From: Marinifilum sp965230805
Lineage (GTDB): Bacteria > Bacteroidota > Bacteroidia > Bacteroidales > Marinifilaceae
Length of the DNA stretch: 64,000 nt
Reading direction: 5' to 3'
NCBI RefSeq assembly: GCF_965230805.1
Contig: NZ_OZ246019.1
Coordinates: 434,001-498,000 of the forward strand
In this document: in pieces, positions 53,774 to 63,453 of the stretch
Position numbering within the stretch: the stretch's first letter is position 1
Layout of the letters: every line of letters starts with the position of its first letter
The notes under the pieces: generated by a model
Told to the model about the DNA's origin: nothing
Database searches by the model: none
The model's input: only the letters and a program-made list of their open reading frames with translations
Position numbers and translations under genes: made by a program

Positions 53774-56700
53774 ATGCTTACAAGTCTTCGTTCTCTATTA
53801 CTACTATCTGTCATTTTTGGTTCATTCAACTTGTACGGACAGTCGATAAAATCCTTTCCTCACGATTCTCTTGAGTTTCAGGAAGGTTTTTTGAAATTTA
53901 TGAATCATCCCAGCAAGAAAAAGGAAAGTAAAGCATTTGCCGAGAAGTTTCCTCAATTTTGGTTTTCTTCCCAAATCACTCCAAAGGAAAGAAAAAAGAT
54001 ATATGAGGTAAGTGATATTTTGCTGCAAAAAAGAGCTCGCTCTTTCCCCGATTTTTATAACTATTTTAAAACACTAATGCTATTCCAGCAGCAAAACAGA
54101 AGCGCAAGCGACTTTGACAACTGGCATTCCGGTTTTTTGAAACACATCCGCAATAAAAAAACAAAGCTGAGCAAGAGCAAGGATTTTTTAATGCAAACTC
54201 AACATCTCCTTCAGGACAGCGTCATCAACAAATCACATGCTGTGGAATGGAAAGCAAAAAATGCTCAATTCAGGTACTTATTCGATGAAAAACTAAGCAT
54301 TGAATTTAAGCAAGCAGATTTACTTTGCATTGCTCAACGAGACACATCCAAAATCTACAACACAAGTGGAATTTATGATCCTTTCGCAAAGATCTGGAAC
54401 GGAAATTCAGGAAAAATAAGCTGGGAACGTGCCGGCAAAGACATAAATCAGGAATATGCCAGATTTGACCACTATCAACTAAATACTTCCAAATCAACAT
54501 TCTCAATTGATAGCGTAGAATATTTTAATCCAAGTCTGTCTTCGGAATCCATTCATGGCAATTTAATCGAGAAAACCACCAAAGCCAAAACCGCTAAGCA
54601 AGCCCTGTACCCTCGTTTCGAATCGTTCGGACACGAAATCAAAATCAACCAGATATATGAGCATGTAAACTACAAAGGCGGTGTTGCCATTCATGGTGCA
54701 AAATTTATTGGCAAGGGAAGTGCTGAATATCCTTCTGAAATTGAGATATCAAGAAACGACACCTTATTTTTGATTGCCAAATCGGAACACTTTGCTTTTC
54801 GCGAGAATCAAATCGCCGCTAAGGATACCAAAATCGATATTTTAATTGATACATGCAAAATTCATCACCCAGGTTTATTGTTTAAATACTTCCCTAAAAA
54901 GAAGGAGCTAAACCTGTTCCGCAGTCGTGAAGGAATTTCTCAAAGTCCATATTTTAACAATTATCACAATTTGATTATGGATTTTGGGATGTTGGTTTGG
55001 CGATTGAACGAAAACATGATGCATTTTACCAGCATGAAAGGAGCAACCAAACGACAAGCCCATTTCGAATCGATGAATTATTTTAGGATGAACCGATTCA
55101 TGCGAATCCAGGGAATGGATAAACAAAATCCCTTAGTATTGCTTCGAAAGTTCGCCGACTATATGTATGTAGAAACTTTTACAGCTCAAGAATACGCCGA
55201 TTACATTAAAAAACCATTAAACCAGGTTCGCCAACAATTGTTTGCTCTGTCCTTTCATGGCTTTGTAAACTACAACCTGATTACCGATGAAGTTACCCTT
55301 CAGAAACGTCTGAACGATTACATTTTAAGCGGAATGGGACGCCAGGATTATGATGTAATTAAATTTACCACACAAACCGACGACAAAGAGGCTGACGCTA
55401 TTTATTTTATTGGAAGCTCCAACCTTCAAATAAACGGTGTGCGTCAGATTTCGGTGAGCGACTCTCAGAACGTTGTAATTTTCCCTAAGTATCGCCGTAT
55501 TGTATTAAAAAAGAATCGCGACTTTGAATTCAATGGAAGAATAATGGCAGGCTTGATCGACCTGCATGGTAAAGACTTCGACTTCTTATACGATAACTTT
55601 AAGGTTGACCTAAAATCTATTGACTCTTTGCAAATGAATGTTGTGGTAGATTCACTTAGTAATTTTGGAAAAAGATATACCAACCAATTGGGGAGTGTAA
55701 TCGAAAACATATCGGGTGATTTACTGATTGATGATCCGAACAACAAGTCGGGGAACAAGAATTTTGCCGACTATCCTATTTTTAACAGTGTTGATTCCAG
55801 TTTCGTTTACTACGACAAACCTCACATTCAAAGTGGAGTGTACAAACGCGATAATTTCTTTTTCAAGGTAGACCCTTACTCCATTACGAATATCAATAAT
55901 TTTGATCGTTCCGATATTGAGCTGGCAGGCACTTTTGTTTCCGATAGCATTTTTCCGATTTTTAGAGAGTCTTTAACCATTCGCGATGACAACTCGCTCG
56001 GATTTGAACACCTTACACCTCAAAATGGATTTCTCGCCTACAACAAAGGTCTTTTTAATGATACAATCTTCCTCTCAAACCAAGGATTAAAAGGCAGTGG
56101 AGTATTAAATTACCTTGTTTCAGAAACAAGATCATCAGATTTTATTTTTAGGCCTGAGGAAATGCATACCAATGCCGAAAGCTTTGAACTGAAGGAACAC
56201 GATACAAAAATGAATAATCCGGAAGTAAACGGAAAACAAATTTACGTGCAGTGGTTACCTTACAAAAATGAAATGTACGTTAAAAGTAGTGCCTTGCCAC
56301 TTGATATGTACAAGAAACTGGCAAGCTTGTCAGGCACTCTTAAAATTACTCCCGGCGGTATCACCGGATCGGGAAATATGGAATTGGTAAATGCAAAGAT
56401 TAAATCGGATTATTTTACTTACAATCGCAAAAACATATTGGCTGATTCGGCAAGTTTTAAAATTCTAAATGCCGATTCAACCGGATACTCTTTCGAGACT
56501 GAATCAGTAAAAGCAAATATCGATTTTGTAAGCCGTACGGGTTCATTCAAAAACACAAAAAAGGACAAGAAAAGTATTTTTCCCGATAATCGTTACATGA
56601 GTTACATCAACAGTTTCAAGTGGTATATGGATGATCAGATTATTGATTTAGGGAAAGAAGATGAAACCATACTGACAAAGCTTTGGCAAGAAGGAAAAAT

Positions 56701-58249
56701 CAATGATTTAGATAAAACTTCCCTCAATCAGTTTGTTTCCATCGATCCCAAACAAGATTCGCTTAGCTTTGTTACCCCACTGGCACAATACGATGCCATA
56801 AAAAATACCATTTCCGCAAAATTTGTGAGGAGTTTGAATATTGCCGATGCAAAACTCTATCCCGATAGCGGAAATGTTATCATTGCAAAAGGAGGAAGAA
56901 TGGAAACATTCAGAAATGCTGAAATAATTGCCGACACCATTAACAAATTCCACAAAATTTACAATGCAACCATTAATGTAAATGGCAAAAATTCTTATTC
57001 AGGATCGGGAACTTATACCTACAAAACTGTCGACGATAAAGAACAGATAATCACTTTTGATGTAATCGATGTGGATTCTACAGGTCAAACCATTGCCAAG
57101 GGAAATATCGCTGCCGAAAAATCATTTACACTAAGCCCGCATTTCGATTACAAAGGAAAAGTGAAATTGGAAGCAAGGGATTCTGCCCTGTATTTCGATG
57201 GACAAGCACACATACACAACAAATGCGGTGAGATTAAGGACTACTGGTTGGATTTTAAATCGAAAATTGACCCTAAAGAGATATTGATTCCAATAGAACA
57301 TCATGCAATAGACGATGACAGATTGAAACTTTACAACTCCTTCTTCCTGACCAACGATTCGATCCACATCTATTCATCATTCCTGTCGCGAAGAATTTTT
57401 TATACCGATAACGTACTGCTCGACACCAAAGGATACCTGCGCTACAACGAAAAATTGCAGGCCTATCAAATTGCTGAGAAAGACAAATTAAGAGATCACA
57501 ATACCAAAGGGAGCATGATCACCTTCTATCAAAACAACTGCAACATGAAGGGAGAAGGCAAGGTGAACTTGGGAGCCAAATTGGGTCAGATCAAGCAAGT
57601 TGCTTCGGGAAATATAGAGCACGATTTAAGCAGCAACATGCTTACACTTGACCTGGTTTATGGTATAGATTTCTTCTTTAACGATCAGGCTTTAAAAATT
57701 ATGGAGAATACCTTTATGATGGCCAACTTGCCCCTTAATAAACCCAACAGACAAACTTACACTCGAAAACTGACCGAACTTATGGGCAGCAGAGAAAAGG
57801 CCGAAAAAGCAATGTCCGAACGCGACATAAATGGCATTTACAAAACATTACCCAAAGAATTGCAGCACACCATCTATTTTAATAATCTTGATTTTATTTG
57901 GGACAAAGAAGCCAAAGCCTACCAGTCGATTGGCGATATCGGCATTGGTAACATCAACGGGAAACAAATAAATAAAACCGTAAAAGGAAAAGTTGAACTC
58001 GATAAAAAGAGAAGTGGCAATCGCCTAAGCCTGTATTTGGAAATCGATAAATCAACCTGGTTTTTCTTCGAGTATCATCATGGGGTGATGTTTGCACGCT
58101 CATCAGACAATGAGTTTAACACCATTATTAGTGAAACCAAAGAAGACAAGCGTAAGCTAAAAGATCCGCTAAAAAAGAATCCTTATTCGTACATTATCAC
58201 AGAACGCTCGAAAAAGACCAAATTTTTGAAGCGAATGAATTTTAAATAA
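53774..58249 (+). CDS. Large exported protein of unknown function
   Basis: A 1491-residue protein with a signal peptide (residues 1-22, 'FGSFNLYGQS'). I do not recognise a family. The first ~160 residues are helical with a 'DFLMQTQHLLQDS' motif; from about residue 180 it is mainly beta-strands with repeating short 'D-S-x-x-F/L' turns ('FSIDSVEYFNP', 'IDILIDTCKIHHPGLLFKY', 'SIDSLQMNVVVDSL'). A helical insert lies near 395-500 ('RLNENMMHFTSMKGATKRQAHFESMNYFRMNRFMRIQG'), and two similar 'G-G-I-T-G-S/G-M-E-L' strand pairs near 865. The last residues are basic. The beta-rich repeated character suggests a structural periplasmic or outer-membrane protein, possibly related to lipopolysaccharide transport or AsmA-like proteins, but this is a guess. 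It has its own terminator. Confidence 0.9.
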   Translation: MLTSLRSLLLLSVIFGSFNLYGQSIKSFPHDSLEFQEGFLKFMNHPSKKKESKAFAEKFPQFWFSSQITPKERKKIYEVSDILLQKRARSFPDFYNYFKTLMLFQQQNRSASDFDNWHSGFLKHIRNKKTKLSKSKDFLMQTQHLLQDSVINKSHAVEWKAKNAQFRYLFDEKLSIEFKQADLLCIAQRDTSKIYNTSGIYDPFAKIWNGNSGKISWERAGKDINQEYARFDHYQLNTSKSTFSIDSVEYFNPSLSSESIHGNLIEKTTKAKTAKQALYPRFESFGHEIKINQIYEHVNYKGGVAIHGAKFIGKGSAEYPSEIEISRNDTLFLIAKSEHFAFRENQIAAKDTKIDILIDTCKIHHPGLLFKYFPKKKELNLFRSREGISQSPYFNNYHNLIMDFGMLVWRLNENMMHFTSMKGATKRQAHFESMNYFRMNRFMRIQGMDKQNPLVLLRKFADYMYVETFTAQEYADYIKKPLNQVRQQLFALSFHGFVNYNLITDEVTLQKRLNDYILSGMGRQDYDVIKFTTQTDDKEADAIYFIGSSNLQINGVRQISVSDSQNVVIFPKYRRIVLKKNRDFEFNGRIMAGLIDLHGKDFDFLYDNFKVDLKSIDSLQMNVVVDSLSNFGKRYTNQLGSVIENISGDLLIDDPNNKSGNKNFADYPIFNSVDSSFVYYDKPHIQSGVYKRDNFFFKVDPYSITNINNFDRSDIELAGTFVSDSIFPIFRESLTIRDDNSLGFEHLTPQNGFLAYNKGLFNDTIFLSNQGLKGSGVLNYLVSETRSSDFIFRPEEMHTNAESFELKEHDTKMNNPEVNGKQIYVQWLPYKNEMYVKSSALPLDMYKKLASLSGTLKITPGGITGSGNMELVNAKIKSDYFTYNRKNILADSASFKILNADSTGYSFETESVKANIDFVSRTGSFKNTKKDKKSIFPDNRYMSYINSFKWYMDDQIIDLGKEDETILTKLWQEGKINDLDKTSLNQFVSIDPKQDSLSFVTPLAQYDAIKNTISAKFVRSLNIADAKLYPDSGNVIIAKGGRMETFRNAEIIADTINKFHKIYNATINVNGKNSYSGSGTYTYKTVDDKEQIITFDVIDVDSTGQTIAKGNIAAEKSFTLSPHFDYKGKVKLEARDSALYFDGQAHIHNKCGEIKDYWLDFKSKIDPKEILIPIEHHAIDDDRLKLYNSFFLTNDSIHIYSSFLSRRIFYTDNVLLDTKGYLRYNEKLQAYQIAEKDKLRDHNTKGSMITFYQNNCNMKGEGKVNLGAKLGQIKQVASGNIEHDLSSNMLTLDLVYGIDFFFNDQALKIMENTFMMANLPLNKPNRQTYTRKLTELMGSREKAEKAMSERDINGIYKTLPKELQHTIYFNNLDFIWDKEAKAYQSIGDIGIGNINGKQINKTVKGKVELDKKRSGNRLSLYLEIDKSTWFFFEYHHGVMFARSSDNEFNTIISETKEDKRKLKDPLKKNPYSYIITERSKKTKFLKRMNFK

Positions 58250-58300
58250 ACAAACACGAAGGACACTTATAGGTATTCACGAAGTTTTATAAAATAAAAG

Positions 58301-58331
58301 CGCCAAATTCCAATAGAATTTGGCGTTTTAT
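58301..58331 (+). terminator. Terminator after the 1491-residue gene
   Basis: CGCCAAATTC/GAATTTGGCG stem with a CAATA loop, then TTTTATT. Confidence 0.85.
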
Positions 58332-58458
58332 TATGACATAACCATACATATTACAATCTAGCAGCTCGATTGCGTTTAAAATAACGTGAGTTCGACGTAA
58401 AATATTTGACCCAATCCTGTTAGTTTAACAACCATCCGGAATTTTTTCGTGGGAGGCT

Positions 58459-58573
58459 CTCGTAGGTACCTACGACAGGTCCTCGTAGGCACTTACGACA
58501 GGTCCTCGTAGGTACTTACGACAGACCCTCGTAGGTACTTACGATAGACCCTCGTAGATACCTATGGTAGTTT
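58459..58573. repeat. Five tandem 23-bp palindromic units
   Basis: Five contiguous 23-bp units begin at 58459, 58482, 58505, 58528 and 58551. Each holds a near-palindrome around GTACC/TACGA; in unit 1 CGTAGGTACCTACG is a perfect 14-base palindrome. Units 1-4 are nearly identical, unit 5 more divergent. A 23-bp length is not a multiple of three, so it is not coding. The rest of the gap 58332-58907 shows nothing else convincing. Confidence 0.85.
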
Positions 58574-58907
58574 CGCAGGTATTAAAACTGATTTCGACTA
58601 AAAACATTCGCTACTGAAAATCAGCTGTATTCAAGATTTACTATAAAAAACCTGAAAGAATATCGGGATATTTTGAAGAATCTTTAAAGTAAAGATTAGG
58701 TGAAGATGAGTTTTCAAAGAATGCAACTGGTTTTGACGTAAATCTCCTAAAAATCAATACAAACTTTAACAACATTATTAATCGAACTAAGATTAGCACA
58801 AAGAAAAGCCAGTAAAAATACTGGCTTTACAAAATATCAATATGATCATATAAACTGTAATACATGCAAGCTTTCTCCCTAAAAAAAAATTATTCATTGT
58901 GCTTAAA

Positions 58908-59105
58908 CTACTTTACAATCTCCTTCACACGCCCTACTTCTCCACTTTCCAATCGCACTTTAATGCCATGCGGGTGAATGGATGAATTGGTCAGCAAGTC
59001 CTTCACAATTCCTTCGGTTAGTTTACCTGATTTTTGATCTTCTTTCAAAACAATTTTCACCCTCAATCCAGGCCTGATATTCTCTCTTTTATCTCCTTCT
59101 TTCAT
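58908..59105 (-). CDS. ywbE: YwbE family protein
   Basis: From MKEGDKRENIRPGLRVKIVL the product has 65 residues, the normal YwbE length; the frame is open to 59213 but the 36 extra residues are outside the family. The conserved pattern is 'NIRPGLRVKIVLKEDQKSGKLTEGIVKDLLTNSSIHPHGIKVRLESGEVGRVKEIV'. Family function unknown; the small SH3-like barrel may bind RNA or nucleic acid. It is divergent from the Csx27-like gene. Confidence 0.9.
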   Translation of the reverse strand: MKEGDKRENIRPGLRVKIVLKEDQKSGKLTEGIVKDLLTNSSIHPHGIKVRLESGEVGRVKEIVK

Positions 59106-59376
59106 AAACTTGTTTTTATGTTTGTCTTTAGCACAAATGTAATGCGATTTTCCGAAACTATCATATGGCACTTGTCCCATTAGAGAGAAGACGGATTCCA
59201 TTCCCTTTTTCATTTCTCTTATTTCTCATCACATATAAAACCAAGGCTATCCCTTTCATCTAGCAATAATATATTTTTTTATTGAAAAAATGCTGTATTG
59301 CATAACAATTAAAAATATTTTTTAGTTAATTTCACATTTTTATTTAGCAAACAGAATAATACTTAAAGCACCGGAT

Positions 59377-60030
59377 ATGGGAAAATTTACTTTATATGAT
59401 TTTTTATCATTTGTTCTGCCAGGAGGTACTTTTATAGGGATCCTTTATCTTAGCTTAAACATTCCAGATCTAAGTATTACTCAAAAGGAATTATTTATCA
59501 TCCCTTTTTTGGTTGTCTCCTATTTATTGGGTCACCTTTTTAGTTTGCTCGGGCAAAAAATAGAACAAGTAAGCTTTCATAAACATGCTTTTTGGATGGA
59601 CTATTTAAAGAACAATCCAGAAATGGCAAAAGAAATTAACAGACTATCTATTAACAAACTAAAGAGCACAAGCTTTATAAATAAGGATGGTACTATTCTT
59701 AAAAATGAGTCAGAAAAAGCCTATGATAATATCTATTCCTTTTTAGAATTGGAAGAAAAAGATTCTAAAATAAAAACCTTAATGGCTCAATATGGATTCT
59801 TTAGAAACACATCAGGAGTTTGGCTCCTTTTATTAATCATTCAAATATTTTTATTCGCTTTTGATCTGCTCATTGCCAATGAACCAAGTCGATCTGCAAT
59901 ACCCGATTGCTTATTAATCTTCGCATTTCTAATTGCATTTCTTGCTTCAGTCAGCCTAATGAGGCAGCGCAAAAAAATGGCAATGAAATTTGTTTATAAA
60001 AGCTTTGTAGTTTACACAAACATAGAATAA
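59377..60030 (+). CDS. Csx27-like membrane accessory protein of the type VI-B system
   Basis: A 217-residue protein with four predicted membrane helices: about residues 9-28 ('FLSFVLPGGTFIGILYLSL'), 38-58 ('LFIIPFLVVSYLLGHLFSLL'), 146-166 and 178-196. Between helices 2 and 3 lies an ~85-residue soluble loop with Lys/Glu/Asn-rich helices. It has no RxxxxH motif, so it is not the HEPN-type Csx28. The gene is 48 bases before cas13b on the same strand. In known type VI-B1 loci, csx27 encodes a small membrane protein that lowers Cas13b activity; this assignment rests on topology and position, not clear sequence identity. Confidence 0.7.
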   Translation: MGKFTLYDFLSFVLPGGTFIGILYLSLNIPDLSITQKELFIIPFLVVSYLLGHLFSLLGQKIEQVSFHKHAFWMDYLKNNPEMAKEINRLSINKLKSTSFINKDGTILKNESEKAYDNIYSFLELEEKDSKIKTLMAQYGFFRNTSGVWLLLLIIQIFLFAFDLLIANEPSRSAIPDCLLIFAFLIAFLASVSLMRQRKKMAMKFVYKSFVVYTNIE

Positions 60031-60078
60031 GAGTATATACAATAAATAAAATAAACTTCTATTATAATTTGTTTAAAA

Positions 60079-63000
60079 ATGAAAAAAACATTCAACCCTA
60101 AAAACAGACCTTTAAAAAAAGAAATTAACATTAATGATTTGTTCACCGGAGCAAAAACACCTGAATATGCCGTATTCTACAATATTGCATACTGGTGGAT
60201 GAGTGATTTTTTAAAATCATTATATGAAGCTAGAATAAGAAAAGCGAAAGACGAAAATCAAAATGATGATTATTCAAAGTACATCTACAGATTTATGCAG
60301 GAAGAAGACAACCCCACCCTTTCGGATGCTGATTACCTGAAACTGAAAGATTACCTTTGGAAAGGATATCTTTTTGCTAAAAACTCTACCAAAATTGATG
60401 TTAGCGAAAAGGACAAAAGAATGATACACCTGATGGTTGAAAAATTATCGGACATTCGTAATTTTCATTCTCACTACTACCATGAAAACTCAAATTTAGA
60501 ATGCGAAAAAGAATTCTGTAACTGGATTGACTATCTTCATGATTATGCTTTGGATCAATTGCTAAAAGAATATCCTAAAGAAGTAGAAAAATATAAGGAT
60601 AAGCTTAAAAAATCAGTCTCAAGAAACTCAAATCACAACTACACACCTTCGCTATTTGATACACACAATCACAAGAATTTTATTTCTCAAAATGGCCGAG
60701 ACTTCTTTTTAAGTTTCTTTTTAAAAAGAGGAGAAATTTCACGTTTTATGCAACAGCGTTCTGGCTGTAAAAGAAACGACAAGCCCGAATTTAAGCTTAA
60801 GCACTTACTTTACAGATATTACACGCATCGCGATGGTGCCAGCAAAAATCGTTACAGTATCGAAAACACTGTGTTCTCACAACTAAATCCGGAATCGCAA
60901 ACCGAAATCATTCACGCTCGTCATCTGTATAAAATGATTTCCTACTTGCGTGATGTACCGGTTGAAATAATTGACACCAAGTTGTTTCCACTCTTTTTAA
61001 GAGGAGAAGAAGTTAAAAATTCGGAGCAGATTATCGATTTCATATACCGAAATGATTTATTAAGCAATTGCGAATTTGGAACCATAAACAACAAATCGGG
61101 CGAAACCATTAATAACATAGTAGGCTTTACCTATTTTGGCAGCGATTACGAATTCGAAATCAAACTAAGTGCCCTGCACAAACTCCTATTGGATGTAATT
61201 CGCAATCCCGAACGTGAAAAAGACTTCTATAACAGCTTGCTTACATTCTCGCAATTTAGAGATGAATTCCCCGAAAAGCTCGACCAGTTTATTAATGGCT
61301 TGGTGCAAGAATACGAGATGCAGGAATATTATACTTTTAAACTAAAGGCCAACAATAAAACAAGAGGAAAGCTTTGGCAGATTATTGATAAGGTAAACAA
61401 CAACAAAAGAATTGCTTACAAGGACAAAAGCGAATTGTTGCATTTGATTAAAAATGATGCCATCGAACTCATCTATCACAATTTTTATTTCGAATTAGAC
61501 CGAAAACCAAGAAGGGAAAGCCAATTTATGCAGTTTGCGGTAAATTATTTGATAGACCATAAAGTGGTTCCGGAATGGGAATGGCTGATGGAAAAGTTCG
61601 AAACCAAAGAAATAAAGTCAGAGCAGAATGAGAAAAGCCAAATCAAAAGAATTAAATCATACAACAATTGCATTCCCGAAGGGTATCGCTTAAGCATGCG
61701 CAAGAACCAGGTGTTGGTAAGATTAAAAAGCGAACCCAACCACCTGTTTGGAATTGGTGAAACCTGCATGCGCAATTTAATTTTTGCCCATTTTAACGAT
61801 AAACCAATTGAGAATATCTTAGGTAGATTTGTAAAAGATCTAAAGCAAATTCAAACTGCCGGACAAGAGCAAAACGAGATTCCCTATGAGAATCTGAAGC
61901 TGTTGTGCAGCAAAACCATGCCAAAATATTTAAGGCTAATGATGCGCGACAAAGAGGTTTTGGATAAGGAAAACTTGCCACATGCCACACAAAAAGCCCA
62001 CGAAAGGATTGAAAGACTGGTAAGCTATTTTGAAAGCATTATTAATGGAGATATCCTATTAAACAAGAAGGAAATCAACACTCAATTGATTCGTTGTTAC
62101 AAATATTTCGATTGGAAATATCCGCACAATAGCGAATTTAAATTCCTGCGACAAAACGAATATCAACTAATGAGTATTTACCATTACTCATTGGCCAAAC
62201 CAAATACAAAAGATTACCAATTAAGAAAGCTAAGGAGAAAATTGTTTACCGACATTCGTGCACATTTGCCCAACGAGCTAAATACAATTCTTGAAGGCAA
62301 CATTACTTTACAGGGCTTGCTTGATGATGTTTTAAACGCCACGGTGAGCAAACTTAAAAAGTGGAGCAATAATTTATCCGGCATGGATTCTGATGCTAAA
62401 AAAGCTTGCTTAAATAAACTTGGCATTAAAACCCCAATGAATCCTGTTCCCGATGCCAACATTAAGCACAATCTTGAACAGATGAAGAATTTGCCACTTT
62501 TGGTGCACCCTGCATTGGTAATGAAAGCATTTCGTTTTGAGCAGCATTCGCATTGGTTTTCAGATTTTAGAGATAATGCCACCAACAGCAAAGGGTTGAT
62601 AACTGAGAATTACCAATTTGAAGCATACCTTGATCTTATGTTTGGAGATACCGAAAAACAAGCCAATAAAAAATGGAAGGCTTGCGAGCATAAAATTGTG
62701 GGCAAGGTAAACCAATTGAAAACTTTAGATACGTTTGTATGGAAAATGGCTCAGGTTTACCTGAAAAATTCAGGTTCGGGATTCATGAAAGAAATTGTCC
62801 GAGTATTAATCAACAAAACAGATGATTCTTTCCAACTGAACGAACTGCACAATACTACAATTCCTGTTGCTACAGGCGAAACCACCGATGGCACAGCCTA
62901 CCGTGTAAATGTAAAATTCAAACAACTGAGCGATTTTATGCTGATAACCGGTCAACCGCTTCGAAAGTTGGTTGCCCAGTTATTCAGACGTTACCAAACT

Positions 63001-63444
63001 GCAGACCAGTTGGCAAGAAATGGCATCGAAGAAAAAGGTGGACGCTATCAAATCGACTACTCCTTAATCAAACAGGAGATGGATCGGGTTTACTTCGAAT
63101 CTTTAATGTGTACCGATTACATTCTGCAATGGGAGAAAAGTGTTGTAGACAAGATCACCGAATCAAGCAAAAAAGAACTAATAGAAAATGTCCAAAAAAC
63201 CAAAGCTTTCTTAAGTTTCAGAGAAGTTTGCAAGGCTGCTAATCTGTCGGAAGAGGATGAAAATGACTTATGCGAACTGCGCAACCACGCCATGCACGCT
63301 AGAATTCCCGAAAGCTTTAGCTATCATGATAAACTAAAGGAGGCCAGGATAATCTCCATGCTGCAAATTAGCGATGAAACACGCAAAAAGTACCAGAAAA
63401 AAGATGCTTACTACGAGGCATTGACCTCAATGACAAAATCTTAA
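60079..63444 (+). CDS. cas13b: Cas13b RNA-guided RNA endonuclease
   Basis: A 1121-residue class 2 type VI-B effector. Two HEPN nuclease sites are present with the RxxxxH motif: Arg127-His132 (RNFHSH, in 'KLSDIRNFHSHYYHENSN') and Arg1068-His1073 (RNHAMH, in 'DLCELRNHAMHARIPESFSYHDKL'), close to each end as in known Cas13b proteins (1,100-1,225 residues). The central part is Lys-rich with segments such as 'SRFMQQRSGCKRNDKPEFKLKHLLYRYYTHRD' expected to bind crRNA. It processes its own crRNA and cuts target RNA, with collateral RNase activity. No cas1, cas2 or other interference gene is in view, as is usual for type VI-B. The CRISPR array starts 9 bases after the stop. Confidence 0.96.
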   Translation: MKKTFNPKNRPLKKEININDLFTGAKTPEYAVFYNIAYWWMSDFLKSLYEARIRKAKDENQNDDYSKYIYRFMQEEDNPTLSDADYLKLKDYLWKGYLFAKNSTKIDVSEKDKRMIHLMVEKLSDIRNFHSHYYHENSNLECEKEFCNWIDYLHDYALDQLLKEYPKEVEKYKDKLKKSVSRNSNHNYTPSLFDTHNHKNFISQNGRDFFLSFFLKRGEISRFMQQRSGCKRNDKPEFKLKHLLYRYYTHRDGASKNRYSIENTVFSQLNPESQTEIIHARHLYKMISYLRDVPVEIIDTKLFPLFLRGEEVKNSEQIIDFIYRNDLLSNCEFGTINNKSGETINNIVGFTYFGSDYEFEIKLSALHKLLLDVIRNPEREKDFYNSLLTFSQFRDEFPEKLDQFINGLVQEYEMQEYYTFKLKANNKTRGKLWQIIDKVNNNKRIAYKDKSELLHLIKNDAIELIYHNFYFELDRKPRRESQFMQFAVNYLIDHKVVPEWEWLMEKFETKEIKSEQNEKSQIKRIKSYNNCIPEGYRLSMRKNQVLVRLKSEPNHLFGIGETCMRNLIFAHFNDKPIENILGRFVKDLKQIQTAGQEQNEIPYENLKLLCSKTMPKYLRLMMRDKEVLDKENLPHATQKAHERIERLVSYFESIINGDILLNKKEINTQLIRCYKYFDWKYPHNSEFKFLRQNEYQLMSIYHYSLAKPNTKDYQLRKLRRKLFTDIRAHLPNELNTILEGNITLQGLLDDVLNATVSKLKKWSNNLSGMDSDAKKACLNKLGIKTPMNPVPDANIKHNLEQMKNLPLLVHPALVMKAFRFEQHSHWFSDFRDNATNSKGLITENYQFEAYLDLMFGDTEKQANKKWKACEHKIVGKVNQLKTLDTFVWKMAQVYLKNSGSGFMKEIVRVLINKTDDSFQLNELHNTTIPVATGETTDGTAYRVNVKFKQLSDFMLITGQPLRKLVAQLFRRYQTADQLARNGIEEKGGRYQIDYSLIKQEMDRVYFESLMCTDYILQWEKSVVDKITESSKKELIENVQKTKAFLSFREVCKAANLSEEDENDLCELRNHAMHARIPESFSYHDKLKEARIISMLQISDETRKKYQKKDAYYEALTSMTKS

Positions 63445-63453
63445 TGGCAATAC

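Noticed and set aside
58459..58573. Second CRISPR array
   Set aside because: The 23-bp units are contiguous with no spacers and are palindromic.
58908..59213. 101-residue form of YwbE
   Set aside because: The first 36 residues lie outside the conserved family; ATG at 59105 gives the normal length.
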